Positions 52,880 to 62,601 of a DNA stretch of 64,000 bases are shown here, in pieces. Position 1 is the first letter of the stretch. Each line of letters opens with the position of its first letter. The notes under the pieces are model-generated. The model was given only the letters and a program-made list of their open reading frames with translations, did not search any database and was not told the origin of the DNA. Origin of the DNA: Lachnospiraceae bacterium UBA1759 (lineage in GTDB: Bacteria > Bacillota > Clostridia > Lachnospirales > Lachnospiraceae); the NCBI GenBank assembly GCA_002315555.1, contig DCHF01000055.1, forward strand, positions 401,822 to 465,821, in the 5' to 3' direction. A program made the translations under genes and the position numbers.

Positions 52880-53158
52880 ATGGCAAATTACAACGATACT
52901 CAGTTTATCCGCCTTCCGAGAGGCAATGAGAACGAGCCCCAGCCCGCCAGCATGGAAGCAAAGGACGTGCTGGCTCAGGTTTATGCCGCATTAAAGGAAA
53001 AGGGCTATAACCCCGTCACGCAGATCGTCGGGTATATCATGTCCGGGGATCCCACCTATATCACGAACTATCAGAATGCGCGTTCACTGATCATGAAGGC
53101 GGAGCGCGATGAACTTCTGACGGAGCTTGTGGAGCACTACATCAATACTGCGCTGTAA
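52880..53158 (+). CDS. ireB: IreB-family regulatory phosphoprotein
   Basis: A 92-residue protein of the UPF0297 family. It reads MANYNDTQFIRLPRGN, then ASMEAKDVLAQVYAALKEKG, YNPVTQIVGYIMSGDPTYIT and NYQNARSLIMK. Family members are phosphorylated on N-terminal threonine by the Ser/Thr kinase PrkC/IreK and control cell-wall stress resistance. The invariant DTQF site is present (Thr7). AGGAGG precedes the start. First gene of the ireB-ruvX-DUF1292 operon typical for Firmicutes. Confidence 0.95.
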   Translation: MANYNDTQFIRLPRGNENEPQPASMEAKDVLAQVYAALKEKGYNPVTQIVGYIMSGDPTYITNYQNARSLIMKAERDELLTELVEHYINTAL

Positions 53159-53167
53159 GGAAAAAGA

Positions 53168-53605
53168 ATGAGGATACTGGGACTGGACTACGGTTCGAAG
53201 ACCGTCGGGGTCGCCGTCTGCGATGAACTGATGCTGACCGCACAGGCGCTGGAGACCATCGAACGGAAAGAAGAGAATAAACTGCGCCACACGTTTCAGC
53301 GGCTGGAGGTCCTGATCGCCGAATACCATGTGGAACGGATCGTGCTCGGTCTGCCGCTTCATATGGATGATACCGTATCGGAGCGTTCCGAACGTACGCT
53401 GGAATTCAAGGAAAAGCTTGAAAAACGCACGGGGCTTCCCGTGATCACCTGGGATGAGCGGCTCACGACCGTCGAGGCGAACGAGATCCTGGCCGCTTCG
53501 GGTGTAAAAAAGTCCGAACGGAAAGCATATATCGACAAAATTGCCGCAGGATTCATCCTGCAGGATTATTTGGAGGCCATCCGCGAAGGAAAGGTCTCGC
53601 TTTAA
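53168..53605 (+). CDS. ruvX: Holliday-junction resolvase-like RuvX
   Basis: A 145-residue RNase H-fold protein of the YqgF/RuvX family: ILGLDYGSKTVGVAVCDELM holds the first catalytic Asp, IVLGLPLHMDDTVSERSE the second strand, and VITWDERLTTVEANEIL the DERL(S/T)T box with the last acidic pair. It is thought to process 16S rRNA or resolve junctions. Nine bases separate it from ireB. Confidence 0.94.
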   Translation: MRILGLDYGSKTVGVAVCDELMLTAQALETIERKEENKLRHTFQRLEVLIAEYHVERIVLGLPLHMDDTVSERSERTLEFKEKLEKRTGLPVITWDERLTTVEANEILAASGVKKSERKAYIDKIAAGFILQDYLEAIREGKVSL

Positions 53606-53622
53606 GCATTAAGGAGAAAAAC

Positions 53623-53880
53623 ATGGCTGAACAGATATTATTTGAAACAGAAGAAGGACAGGTTGCATTTTTTGTGCTGGATCAGACACGTTTATACGGG
53701 GTTAATTATCTGCTTGTGTCGGAATCGGAGGATGACGAAGCGGAATGTTATATTTTAAAGGACACCTCAAGAGATGAGGACCAGGAAGCCGTGTACGAAT
53801 TTGTGGAGGACGACGAAACGCTCGAGGTTCTCGGAGCGCTTTTCGCCGAGCAGATGGGCGACGACATGGTGATCGAATAA
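53623..53880 (+). CDS. DUF1292 family protein
   Basis: An 85-residue very acidic protein: QVAFFVLDQTRLYGVNYLLV and then DDEAECYILKDTSRDEDQEA are the DUF1292 pattern (YrzB in Bacillus). It is the regular third partner of ireB and ruvX. The role is unknown; a small ribosome- or RNA-associated beta protein is likely. Confidence 0.9.
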   Translation: MAEQILFETEEGQVAFFVLDQTRLYGVNYLLVSESEDDEAECYILKDTSRDEDQEAVYEFVEDDETLEVLGALFAEQMGDDMVIE

Positions 53881-53894
53881 GAAAGGAGGATCAT

Positions 53895-55592
53895 TTGTCA
53901 AAGAAAACCAAACATTTTTATTACGACAATGTGTCGGAGCGGATCGTAAATGTGATCCCTCTCGGCGGGCTGGAACAGATCGGAATGAATATTACAGCCT
54001 TTGAGTACGGCAACAGCATTGTCGTAGTGGACTGCGGTCTTGCGTTCCCGAGCGATGATATGCTCGGCGTGGACCTGGTGGTTCCGGACGTGACGTATCT
54101 TCAGCAAAATGCAGATCGGGTAAAAGGCATTTTCATTACGCACGGCCATGAAGATCATATCGGTGCCATTCCGTACGTGCTGAAGCAGCTGAACGTGCCG
54201 GTATATGCAACAAGACTGACGATGGCCATCATCGAGGGCAAGCTGGAAGAACATGATATGCTGCTCGATGTGGACCGCCGCGTCGTTACCTACGGCGACG
54301 TGGTCCAAGCCGGAGATTTCAGCATCGAATTCATCCGTGCGAACCATTCCATCGCCGATTCCTGTATGCTTGCGATCACTTCCCCCGCGGGAACGATCGT
54401 CCATACGGGCGATTTCAAAGTGGACTACACGCCGGTGTTCGGTGCCATCGCCGATCTCCAGCGTCTGGGTGAGCTTGGTAAGCAGGGCGTTCTGGCACTG
54501 CTTTCGGACTCTACGAATGCGATCCGCGACGGCTTTACGCCCTCCGAACGCATGGTAGCCGATACACTCGACACCGTCTTTTCCGATTATCCGAGCAGCC
54601 GGGTGCTGATCGCGACCTTCGCGTCCAACGTGGACCGCGTACAGCAGATCATCAATTCCGCGATCAAGGTGGGCCGTAAGGTCGCAATTGAAGGCCGGTC
54701 CATGGTCAGTATCGTGGAACTGGCAAAAAATCTCGGTTATCTGCAGATTCCGGACAATGCGCTGATCGACATCGAAGAACTGAACAGTTATCCGGATGAC
54801 AGGACCGTCATCATCATGACCGGTTCCCAGGGCGAGGCCATGGCCGCACTTTCACGTGTTGCCTCCGGCCAGCACAGAAGGATCTCGGTCACATCGAACG
54901 ACGTGGTCATTTTCTCCTCATCCCCGATCCCGGGCAATGAAAAATCCGTCTCCAAGCTGATCAACGAGCTTTCCATGCGGGGGGCCAGGATCATCAACAA
55001 GGCGACGCACGTTTCGGGTCATGCCTGCAAGGAGGAGCTGAAACTGATCTACGCGCTGACCAAACCGAAATATGCGGTGCCGCTTCACGGCGAATACCGT
55101 CATCGCATGGCCAATGCCGAGATCGCACGCGAGATGCAGGTGGCAAAGGAAAATGTGTTCATGCTGAATTCCGGCGATGTTCTTTCACTCTCTTCGGAGA
55201 GCGGTGAGGTGACCGGAGAGGTACAGCACGGCGGAATCATGGTCGACGGCCTGGGCATCGGCGATGTCGGAAACATCGTCCTCCGCGACCGTCAGAACCT
55301 GTCCCAGAACGGTATCATTGTTGTGGCAATGACACTGAACAAAAACACGGGAGAGCTGCTTGCGGGACCGGATATCGTTTCGCGCGGATTTGTCTATGTG
55401 CGTGAATCGGAAAATCTGATGGATGAAGCAAAAGCGGTGGCTCTGGAGGCCATTGAGATCGCACTCGAGGACGGCTACTGCGATTGGGGCCGCATCAAGA
55501 GCGAGATCCGTGAGGAACTGGGCGGTTACTTCTGGCGCACCATGAAGAGAAGCCCGGTGGTACTTCCCATCATCATGGAAGTGGATGTTTAA
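53895..55592 (+). CDS. rnj: Ribonuclease J
   Basis: A 565-residue metallo-beta-lactamase/beta-CASP nuclease. THGHEDHIGAIPYVL is the HxHxDH zinc motif; HTGDFKVDYTP and LSDSTNAIRDGFTPSE are beta-CASP blocks. SGHACKEELKLIYALTKPKY and PLHGEYRHR are the C-terminal motifs, followed by a C-terminal dimer domain. The start codon is TTG (53895), with a perfect AGGAGG five bases before it. The enzyme degrades and matures mRNA and rRNA by endo- and 5'-exonuclease activity. Confidence 0.95.
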   Translation: MSKKTKHFYYDNVSERIVNVIPLGGLEQIGMNITAFEYGNSIVVVDCGLAFPSDDMLGVDLVVPDVTYLQQNADRVKGIFITHGHEDHIGAIPYVLKQLNVPVYATRLTMAIIEGKLEEHDMLLDVDRRVVTYGDVVQAGDFSIEFIRANHSIADSCMLAITSPAGTIVHTGDFKVDYTPVFGAIADLQRLGELGKQGVLALLSDSTNAIRDGFTPSERMVADTLDTVFSDYPSSRVLIATFASNVDRVQQIINSAIKVGRKVAIEGRSMVSIVELAKNLGYLQIPDNALIDIEELNSYPDDRTVIIMTGSQGEAMAALSRVASGQHRRISVTSNDVVIFSSSPIPGNEKSVSKLINELSMRGARIINKATHVSGHACKEELKLIYALTKPKYAVPLHGEYRHRMANAEIAREMQVAKENVFMLNSGDVLSLSSESGEVTGEVQHGGIMVDGLGIGDVGNIVLRDRQNLSQNGIIVVAMTLNKNTGELLAGPDIVSRGFVYVRESENLMDEAKAVALEAIEIALEDGYCDWGRIKSEIREELGGYFWRTMKRSPVVLPIIMEVDV

Positions 55593-55603
55593 AGGTAAAA
55601 GAT

Positions 55604-56002
55604 ATGGCAGGCAGGAAAAAGAACGCAAATAAAGAGGATCTGTTCCATTATCTGAAGATCGCGGCAGCGGTCCTCTTTCTGGTGTTCCTTTTCCTGGCCG
55701 GCTTCTTCGGTTTCCGTCTGGGTCAGATGGTCTTTTCCGATGAACCGCTGACTACCACCAGGGATACGCATGTGTCCTATGACCTTAAGGTGGAGAAGGG
55801 GGAGAACGTGCTGATGATCGGCATCGATCTTGAGCGGCACGGTGTCATCGAGAGCGGTCTGGCATTTTACATTCAGTCCAAGGTATACAAGTGCCGCATC
55901 GAGCCGGGAACCTACACCGTTAACTCAAAACGAAGTTCAAAAGACATCCTGAAGGACCTGAATCAGGCGTATCTGGATGCACAGAGGGAAAAGACCCCAT
56001 GA
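55604..56002 (+). CDS. MltG-like single-pass protein without catalytic domain
   Basis: A 132-residue protein with one helix (IAAAVLFLVFLFLAGFFGFRL, about 18-40) and a small domain (about 55-130) that resembles the N-terminal LysM-like part of MltG: VSYDLKVEKGENVLMIGIDL, GVIESGLAFYIQSKVYKCRI and GTYTVNSKRSSKDILKDL. The catalytic lytic transglycosylase domain of MltG (about 200 more residues) is absent, and the reading frame ends cleanly in the overlap with trmR (ATGA). It therefore looks like a short standalone form, perhaps a regulator of wall synthesis, rather than a wreck. Confidence 0.7.
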   Translation: MAGRKKNANKEDLFHYLKIAAAVLFLVFLFLAGFFGFRLGQMVFSDEPLTTTRDTHVSYDLKVEKGENVLMIGIDLERHGVIESGLAFYIQSKVYKCRIEPGTYTVNSKRSSKDILKDLNQAYLDAQREKTP

Positions 56003-56649
56003 TCACAGAAGAACGTATTTCATCTTATATCCGGTCGCTGGAACGCCCTCGCCCGGAATTCCTGGAAGAGATCCGGAAAGAAGCCGTGAAGGACGAGGTC
56101 CCGATCATTCGGGTAGAGACCGAAGCATTTCTTGCATTTCTTACAGATTTTGTGAAGCCTATGAGTATCCTGGAGGTAGGATGCGCCGTAGGCTATTCTG
56201 CTTTATTAATGGCATCGCATCAGCCGGCCGGCGGCCGTGTGACGACGATGGAAAAGTACGAGCCCCGTATCCCGGCGGCCCGTGCAAATTTCGAAAAAGC
56301 CGGCATGACGGACCGCATTACCCTGCTTGAGGGCGATGCCACGGAGATCCTGGCATCTCTGACCGGCCCGTACGACATGATCTTTATGGACGCGGCAAAG
56401 GCGCAGTACATCAACTGGCTGCCGGACGTCCTGAGACTGCTTTCCCCGGAGGGTATTCTGATCTCCGACAACGTCCTTCAGGACGGTGATGTGCTGGAGT
56501 CCCGTTACGCGGTCACGCGCCGCGATCGCACGATCCATGCACGGATGCGCGAATATCTTCAGGAACTGAAATCGAGAGAGGACCTCTCCACGGCGGTCCT
56601 TCCGGTGGGCGACGGCGTGGCCGTGACGACCCGTGTGAAGAACGCATAA
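55999..56649 (+). CDS. trmR: tRNA 5-hydroxyuridine O-methyltransferase
   Basis: A 216-residue class I SAM O-methyltransferase of the YrrM/caffeoyl-CoA-OMT type: ILEVGCAVGYSALLMASHQP is the SAM loop, MEKYEPRIPAARANFEKAG, DMIFMDAAKAQYINWLPDVL and LISDNVLQDGDVLE give the metal and catalytic residues. The B. subtilis orthologue converts ho5U34 to mo5U34 in tRNA. The following U32 gene makes ho5U, which supports this function. Overlap of 4 bases with the MltG-like gene. Confidence 0.88.
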   Translation: MITEERISSYIRSLERPRPEFLEEIRKEAVKDEVPIIRVETEAFLAFLTDFVKPMSILEVGCAVGYSALLMASHQPAGGRVTTMEKYEPRIPAARANFEKAGMTDRITLLEGDATEILASLTGPYDMIFMDAAKAQYINWLPDVLRLLSPEGILISDNVLQDGDVLESRYAVTRRDRTIHARMREYLQELKSREDLSTAVLPVGDGVAVTTRVKNA

Positions 56650-56665
56650 GAGACGGTGAGAATAT

Positions 56666-57910
56666 ATGAGAGAGATCGAACTTTTAGTGCCGGCAAACAG
56701 CCCGGACGTGCTGAAGGAGGCGGTGATCTACGGCGCGGATGCGGTGTACATCGGCGGTGAAGCCTTCGGACTTCGCGCAGGCGCGAAAAACGCCTCCGTA
56801 GAGGAACTCAAGGAGTGCGTCGAGTTTGCACACGCGCACAACGTAAAAGTGTATATAACGGCCAATATTCTGGCGCACAACAGCGATATCCGCGAGGTGC
56901 GCGGCTATTTTACCGAGCTTCGCGAGGTCAAGCCGGATGCGCTGATCATTTCCGATCCGGGCGTGTTCATGGCGGCAAAGGAGATCCTGCCGGAGACGGA
57001 CATTCACGTTTCCACGCAGGCCAATAACTGCAACTATGAGACCTTCCGCTTCTGGCATTCCCTCGGCGCCCGCCGTGTGGTCTCCGCCCGCGAGCTTTCC
57101 CTGGAGGAACTGAAGGAGATCCGCGCGAACATCCCGGAGGATCTGGAGATCGAGACCTTCATCCACGGTGCCATGTGCATTTCCTATTCCGGACGCTGCC
57201 TCTTATCCAATTTCCTGACCGGCCGCGACGCGAATCAGGGCGCCTGCACGCATCCCTGCCGCTGGCGTTATTCCGTCATGGAGGAGACCCGCCCCGGCGA
57301 GTACTTCCCGGTCTATGAAAACGAGCGCGGCACCTACATCTTCAACTCAAAGGATCTTTGCATGATCGAGCATATTCCGGACCTCGTGGACGCGGGCATC
57401 GACTCCTTAAAAATCGAAGGCCGCATGAAGACCGCATTATACGTGGCCACGGTCGCACGTACCTACCGGAAGGCCCTCGACGACTATAAAAAAGACCCGC
57501 AGCTGTACTACGACAACATGGAATGGTACAAGGCGGAGATCGGCAAGTGCACCTACCGCGAGTTCACGACCGGCTTCTTCTACGGCAAGCCGAAAACGGA
57601 CGCGCAGATCTACGACACCGCGACCTACGTTAAAAACTACATCTACCTGGGCACAATGGGCCCGCGTGATGAGAATGGCTATGTCGTCTTTGAACAGAAA
57701 AACAAATTCCTGACCGGCGATGTGATCGAGATCATGAAGCCGGACGGCAGAAACCTTCCGACCGAGGTGCTGGAGATCCGCGCCGCGGACGGCACGGTGC
57801 AGGAGAGTGCGCCCCACGCTTCCCAGGAGCTTCATGTAAAGTTCAGCGTGATGCCGGAACAGTATGATATTCTTCGTGTGAAGGCGGAGGATTCCAGAAA
57901 ACCCGAATGA
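56666..57910 (+). CDS. trhP: U32 peptidase-family protein, probable tRNA hydroxylation factor
   Basis: A 414-residue protein with the U32 signatures: ELLVPANSPDVLKEAVIYGA at the start, FIHGAMCISYSGRCLLSNFL and GACTHPCRWRYSV with the cluster cysteines, and SLKIEGRMKTALYVA. The YrrN/YrrO and TrhP proteins of this family install the hydroxyl group in ho5U34, likely with prephenate and an iron-sulfur cluster. Its place directly after trmR supports this assignment. A peptidase role is a historic label. Confidence 0.85.
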   Translation: MREIELLVPANSPDVLKEAVIYGADAVYIGGEAFGLRAGAKNASVEELKECVEFAHAHNVKVYITANILAHNSDIREVRGYFTELREVKPDALIISDPGVFMAAKEILPETDIHVSTQANNCNYETFRFWHSLGARRVVSARELSLEELKEIRANIPEDLEIETFIHGAMCISYSGRCLLSNFLTGRDANQGACTHPCRWRYSVMEETRPGEYFPVYENERGTYIFNSKDLCMIEHIPDLVDAGIDSLKIEGRMKTALYVATVARTYRKALDDYKKDPQLYYDNMEWYKAEIGKCTYREFTTGFFYGKPKTDAQIYDTATYVKNYIYLGTMGPRDENGYVVFEQKNKFLTGDVIEIMKPDGRNLPTEVLEIRAADGTVQESAPHASQELHVKFSVMPEQYDILRVKAEDSRKPE

Positions 57911-57920
57911 AGAGGCAGAA

Positions 57921-60839
57921 ATGATAAAAATTCCCTCCGCTTATGAACTGATCCGTAAAGAACGGATCGATGAGATCGGCGCAGATGCTTATGTCGTGCG
58001 CCATAGAAAGAGTCAGGCGCACCTGATCCTGATGGATGCCGATGATACGAACAAGGTCTTCAACATCACATTCCGGACCCCTCCCGCCGATGACACCGGC
58101 GTCCCGCACATTCTGGAGCACTCCGTGCTGTGCGGCTCCCGGAAGTACCCCTGCAAGGATCCCTTTGTGGAACTTGCCAAGGGCTCTTTAAACACGTTCC
58201 TGAACGCCATGACCTACCCGGAAAAGACCATGTATCCGGTCGCGAGCTACAACGACAAGGACTTCCGGAATCTGATGGATGTCTACATGGATGCGGTGTT
58301 CCGCCCGAATATCTACCGGAACGAGCGCATTTTCCGTCAGGAAGGCTGGCATTATGAAATGGAGACCCCGGAATCGGATCTGACCGTGAACGGTGTCGTT
58401 TACAACGAAATGAAGGGGGCTTTTTCCGATCCGGAAAGCGTCCTTGAACGCTTTAACAAGGAGGTGCTCTTTAAGGACACTCCGTATGCGTTTGAGTCCG
58501 GCGGCGATCCCGCATCCATTCCGGAGCTTGGTTACGATGAATTTCTCGCTTTTCACGGCCGGTATTATCATCCGTCCAACAGCTATATCTACCTGTTCGG
58601 AAAAATGGATTACGAAGAGCGTCTGAACTATCTGGACAGCGAATACCTTTCGGAATACGAGGCCATCGACCCGGACAGCGCGATCCCCGAGCAGGCACCG
58701 TACGGGGCCATGGCGCATAAAGCCCTGACCTACGGCATCTCCGAGGGCGAGGATGAAGAGGAAGCCATTTTCTCCTGGTCCAAGGTCGTGGGCGGCCTGA
58801 TGGACCCGGTGGAGAGCCTGGCATTCGAGGTGCTTGGTTATGCGCTTCTCAATGCACCGGGCGCGCCCATTAAAAAAGCGCTTCTGGAGAACGGACTCGG
58901 CGTCGATATTTACGGCGGTTACGATTCCTCGTATCTGCAGCCCATCTTCAACGTGACCGCAAAGGGCGCGGAGAAGGAGAAGGCCGCGGAGTTTGAGGCG
59001 GTCATCGACCGGGTGCTGAAAGAGACAAAAGCGTGCGGCATTCCGAAAAAGACATTGCTTGCGGGCATTAACAATATTGAATTCAGTATGCGCGAGGCGG
59101 ATTTCGGCCGATACCCGAAGGGCCTGATCTACGGCCTCCAGATCTTTGAGACCTGGATCCACGATGAGGAAAAAGCATTCGTTCATCTGAAGTTCAACAA
59201 GACCTTTGAGAAGATCAAGGCGCTTGTCGAAACGGATTATTTCGAAAAACTGATCGATGAGAAGCTCATCGCGAATTCCTACGGCGCGGTCATTACCGCA
59301 ACGCCCGAGAAGGGCCTGACGGCGGAAAACGACCGGCGCTTTGAGGAAAAGCTTGCGGCGCTTAAGGCATCGCTTTCCGAAGAGGAGATCCGGGCGATCG
59401 TCCGCGAGACCGCGGCACTGAAGGAGTATCAGGAGACCCCGTCCACGGAGGAGGAGCTCCGAACACTTCCGCTTTTATCCATTTCCGATATCCGGAAGCA
59501 GGTGGAACCGTTTAAGAACGAGGAGCGGGAGATCGGCGGGATGAAGGCGGTCTATCATGACATTCTGACGTCCGGCATCGGATATCTGGCGATGTACCTC
59601 CCGGTCGATAATGTTCCGGTCGCGGATTTCCCGTACCTCGCACTATTAAAGAATTTCTACACGCTCCTTGACACGGAGCACTACGGCTACCGCGAGCTCG
59701 GCGATGAGATCGGCCTGTATACCGGCGGCTTTGGCGCGGAGGTCTCCACGATCTCCGATCTAAACCGTTTTCAGACGGTCCGTCCGTATTTCGTGCTTCG
59801 CGGAAAGACGCTGTACGGCAACACTGCGGACATGATCCGGCTGTTCACCGAGGTCTTCACCGGCACCCGTTTTGAAGATACGGCGCGTATGAAGGAGATC
59901 ATCGGCGAGATCCGCATGGAGATGCAGAACGGAATGGTGAATTCCGGTCATTCGACCGCACTGAAGCGCGTGCTTTCCTATTCCTCGGTCAACGCCAAGC
60001 AGGACGACCTTCTGGGCGGCGTCAGCTTCTACCGTTTCCTTGAGGAACTCGAGAAGAACTTTGACGCGCGGAAGGATGCGCTGTGTGAAAAGCTTCGCGA
60101 ACTGGAAAAGAAGATATTCCTCACGGACGGTGCTGTGATCTCGTATACCGGTGAGGAAGAAGGATACCGTGCGCTGGCGGAAGAGCTGCCCAAATTCACC
60201 GCGTATTTCGGAAAAGGAGAACGCGGAAAAGCGGATCAGCACATCGATCTTCAGACCCTGAACGAGGGCTTCAAATGCTCCTCCCAGGTCCAGTATGTGG
60301 CTGCCGGCGGCAATTTCAAAAAGCACGGTCACGAGTACAAGGGCAGCATGCGCGTGCTGAAAACACTGCTCGGCTATGAATATTTGTGGATCCGGCTCCG
60401 CGTAAAGGGCGGTGCGTACGGCTGCATGTCCTATTTCAACCGGGACGGTGAGATGGCCTTCGTATCCTTCCGGGATCCGAATCTTGCGGAAACACTGGAA
60501 GTCTACGAGGACATTCCGGAATATCTCCGCACGCTGACGATCGATGAGCGCGACATGACGAAATACATCATCGGCACCATCAGCGAAAGCGATACACCGC
60601 TTCAGCCCGGTGCACGCGGCGTCCGCTCCTTCATGGCATGGATGATGGGCATCACAAGGGAGCAGCTGCAGAAGGAACGCGATGAGGTCCTGAACTGCAC
60701 GGCGGAGGATCTTCGCGCGCTGGCGGCTCCGGTGGAAAGCGTTCTTTCCGACCGGCAGTTCTGTGCCGTGGGCGGAGAAGAAAAGATCGAAGAAAACAAG
60801 GAACTGTTCACGGAAGTGAAACAGCTGACAGGGGAATAA
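57921..60839 (+). CDS. M16C metalloprotease (PreP-like)
   Basis: A 972-residue insulinase-family enzyme. The inverted zinc motif HILEH (in GVPHILEHSVLCGSRKYPC) and a distal Glu in VVYNEMKGAFSDPE complete the site. Four homologous domains and a peptidase M16C-associated middle portion are visible. KGSLNTFLNAMTYPEKTMYP is strongly conserved in the PreP group. It degrades short peptides in the cytosol. Ten bases separate it from trhP, and era follows directly (1-base gap). Confidence 0.93.
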   Translation: MIKIPSAYELIRKERIDEIGADAYVVRHRKSQAHLILMDADDTNKVFNITFRTPPADDTGVPHILEHSVLCGSRKYPCKDPFVELAKGSLNTFLNAMTYPEKTMYPVASYNDKDFRNLMDVYMDAVFRPNIYRNERIFRQEGWHYEMETPESDLTVNGVVYNEMKGAFSDPESVLERFNKEVLFKDTPYAFESGGDPASIPELGYDEFLAFHGRYYHPSNSYIYLFGKMDYEERLNYLDSEYLSEYEAIDPDSAIPEQAPYGAMAHKALTYGISEGEDEEEAIFSWSKVVGGLMDPVESLAFEVLGYALLNAPGAPIKKALLENGLGVDIYGGYDSSYLQPIFNVTAKGAEKEKAAEFEAVIDRVLKETKACGIPKKTLLAGINNIEFSMREADFGRYPKGLIYGLQIFETWIHDEEKAFVHLKFNKTFEKIKALVETDYFEKLIDEKLIANSYGAVITATPEKGLTAENDRRFEEKLAALKASLSEEEIRAIVRETAALKEYQETPSTEEELRTLPLLSISDIRKQVEPFKNEEREIGGMKAVYHDILTSGIGYLAMYLPVDNVPVADFPYLALLKNFYTLLDTEHYGYRELGDEIGLYTGGFGAEVSTISDLNRFQTVRPYFVLRGKTLYGNTADMIRLFTEVFTGTRFEDTARMKEIIGEIRMEMQNGMVNSGHSTALKRVLSYSSVNAKQDDLLGGVSFYRFLEELEKNFDARKDALCEKLRELEKKIFLTDGAVISYTGEEEGYRALAEELPKFTAYFGKGERGKADQHIDLQTLNEGFKCSSQVQYVAAGGNFKKHGHEYKGSMRVLKTLLGYEYLWIRLRVKGGAYGCMSYFNRDGEMAFVSFRDPNLAETLEVYEDIPEYLRTLTIDERDMTKYIIGTISESDTPLQPGARGVRSFMAWMMGITREQLQKERDEVLNCTAEDLRALAAPVESVLSDRQFCAVGGEEKIEENKELFTEVKQLTGE

Positions 60840-60840
60840 A

Positions 60841-61743
60841 ATGTTTGATAAAAAATCAGGCTTTGTGGCGCTTCTGGGTCGTCCGAACGTAGGTAAATCC
60901 ACGCTTATGAACCATTTGATCGGCCAGAAGATCGCCATCACGGCAAATAAACCGCAGACGACGCGTTACCGCATCCGCACCGTATATACGGACGACCGCG
61001 GACAGATCGTTTTCATGGACACACCGGGTATCCATAAGGCAAAGAACAAGCTCGGCGAATTTATGGTGGAAGCGGCAATGAAGTCCCTTCACGAGGCCGA
61101 TGTGGTGTTGTGGCTCGTGGAGCCCTCCTCCTATATCGGAAGAGGAGACCAGGAGATCATCAAGATCCTGAAGCAGTCGCTGAAGCCGGTCATTCTGATC
61201 ATCAACAAGATCGATACCGTTTCAAAAGAAGCGGTATCGGAAGCCATCAAGGCCTATGAAGAGCAGATGCATTTTGACAAGATCATGACGGTTTCCGCGC
61301 TCCGTTCCACGCATGTTCCGGAGCTCCTCGGTGCCATTTTCCAGATGCTGCCGTACGGGCCGATGTACTATGACGAGGACACGGTCACCAATGAGCCGAT
61401 GCGTCAGATCGTCGCCGAAATGATCCGCGAGAAGGCACTTCGCGCACTGAATGAAGAGATTCCGCACGGCATTGCGGTCACCATCGAGACCATGAAGCAG
61501 CGTAAGGACGGAATCTGGGACATCGAAGCGACCATCTACTGCGAGCGCGATTCCCATAAGGGCATCATCATCGGCAAGGGCGGATCGATGTTAAAGAAGA
61601 TCGGTACGCAGGCGCGCATCGACGCGGAGAAAATGCTGGAAGACAAGGTCAACATGAAGCTCTGGGTCAAGGTTAAAAAGGACTGGCGTGACAGCGACAT
61701 TTTGTTAAAGAATTTCGGATATCACGAGGAAGACGAAAAGTAA
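60841..61743 (+). CDS. era: GTPase Era
   Basis: A 300-residue GTPase: G1 GRPNVGKST, G2 NKPQTTRYRI, G3 DTPGIHKAKN, G4 NKID, then a KH domain with GIIIGKGGSMLKKIGTQAR for 16S rRNA. It works in small subunit ribosome assembly. It starts one base after the M16C stop, and recO follows after 18 bases, the usual era-recO order in Firmicutes. Confidence 0.96.
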   Translation: MFDKKSGFVALLGRPNVGKSTLMNHLIGQKIAITANKPQTTRYRIRTVYTDDRGQIVFMDTPGIHKAKNKLGEFMVEAAMKSLHEADVVLWLVEPSSYIGRGDQEIIKILKQSLKPVILIINKIDTVSKEAVSEAIKAYEEQMHFDKIMTVSALRSTHVPELLGAIFQMLPYGPMYYDEDTVTNEPMRQIVAEMIREKALRALNEEIPHGIAVTIETMKQRKDGIWDIEATIYCERDSHKGIIIGKGGSMLKKIGTQARIDAEKMLEDKVNMKLWVKVKKDWRDSDILLKNFGYHEEDEK

Positions 61744-61761
61744 ACCCGAAAGGCCGGTACA

Positions 61762-62505
61762 ATGGAAAGTGTGGAAGTTACGGGCATTGTGCTGTCATCG
61801 ATGCCGGTGGGGGAAGCGGACCGGAGACTGCTCCTTTTAACGAGGGAGCTCGGCAAGATCTCCGCGTTTGCCCGCGGAGCGCGTAAGCCCACCAGTATGC
61901 TGGTCAGCAGCACAAGACCGTTTGCATTCGGAAAATTTCATATCTACCCGGGAAGAAACTCGTACACCGTGAATAAGACCGATATCCAGGAGTATTTTGA
62001 GCCGCTTGTCATGGACATTTCCAAGTCGGCGTACGGCTGCTATTTCCTGGAGCTTTCCTCAATGTTTGCGCGGGAAAACACGGATGAGTCCGAGACGCTC
62101 CTTCTTCTGTACTACAGCCTGAAGGCGCTTCTCAATGAGCACATCCCGGACAAACTGGTGCAGCGGATCTTTGAACTCAAGCTCCTGAAGCTGAATGGTC
62201 TTCTGCCGGATTTCTCCGCTTGCGGCCGATGCCGGAAGGAACTTACGGAGGGCATCTTCAAGCCCGGTCTCATGCAGATCGTCTGCACGGAATGCGCGCG
62301 CGGGGACACAAGCGGTTATCCGCTTTCCAAGAGCGCGCTGTTCGCACTCCGGCACGTACAGACGGAAGCTTCCAACAAGCTGTACCGCTTTACACTGACG
62401 GATGAGGTGCTTAAAGAGATCGCGGAGCTTGCAGAATTTCTGATCGACCGTGCGATCGACCGGCCGGTGGCCTCGCGGGAAATGCTGACGATCTTTACGG
62501 AATGA
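61762..62505 (+). CDS. recO: DNA repair protein RecO
   Basis: A 247-residue protein: N-terminal OB fold (VTGIVLSSMPVGEADRRLLL, then GKISAFARGARKP), helical middle, and a zinc site of four cysteines in CGRCRKE and CTECARG (about 154-183). RecO helps load RecA at gaps along with RecR. Length is typical. It ends the era operon, with a promoter for the next gene downstream. Confidence 0.94.
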   Translation: MESVEVTGIVLSSMPVGEADRRLLLLTRELGKISAFARGARKPTSMLVSSTRPFAFGKFHIYPGRNSYTVNKTDIQEYFEPLVMDISKSAYGCYFLELSSMFARENTDESETLLLLYYSLKALLNEHIPDKLVQRIFELKLLKLNGLLPDFSACGRCRKELTEGIFKPGLMQIVCTECARGDTSGYPLSKSALFALRHVQTEASNKLYRFTLTDEVLKEIAELAEFLIDRAIDRPVASREMLTIFTE

Positions 62506-62535
62506 AAAGTGCTCCTTTTAATTCAAAGAAACGAC

Positions 62536-62564
62536 TTGAAAAAACAGGGGCTTGCTGATAAAAT
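62536..62564 (+). promoter_or_regulatory. Promoter of the lipoprotein gene at 62602
   Basis: TTGAAA (62536-62541), 17-base spacer, TAAAAT (62559-62564), 38 bases before the start codon. Confidence 0.75.
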
Positions 62565-62601
62565 GATATATTGTCATTATTGAATAATGAGGGAGAGTAT
62601 T

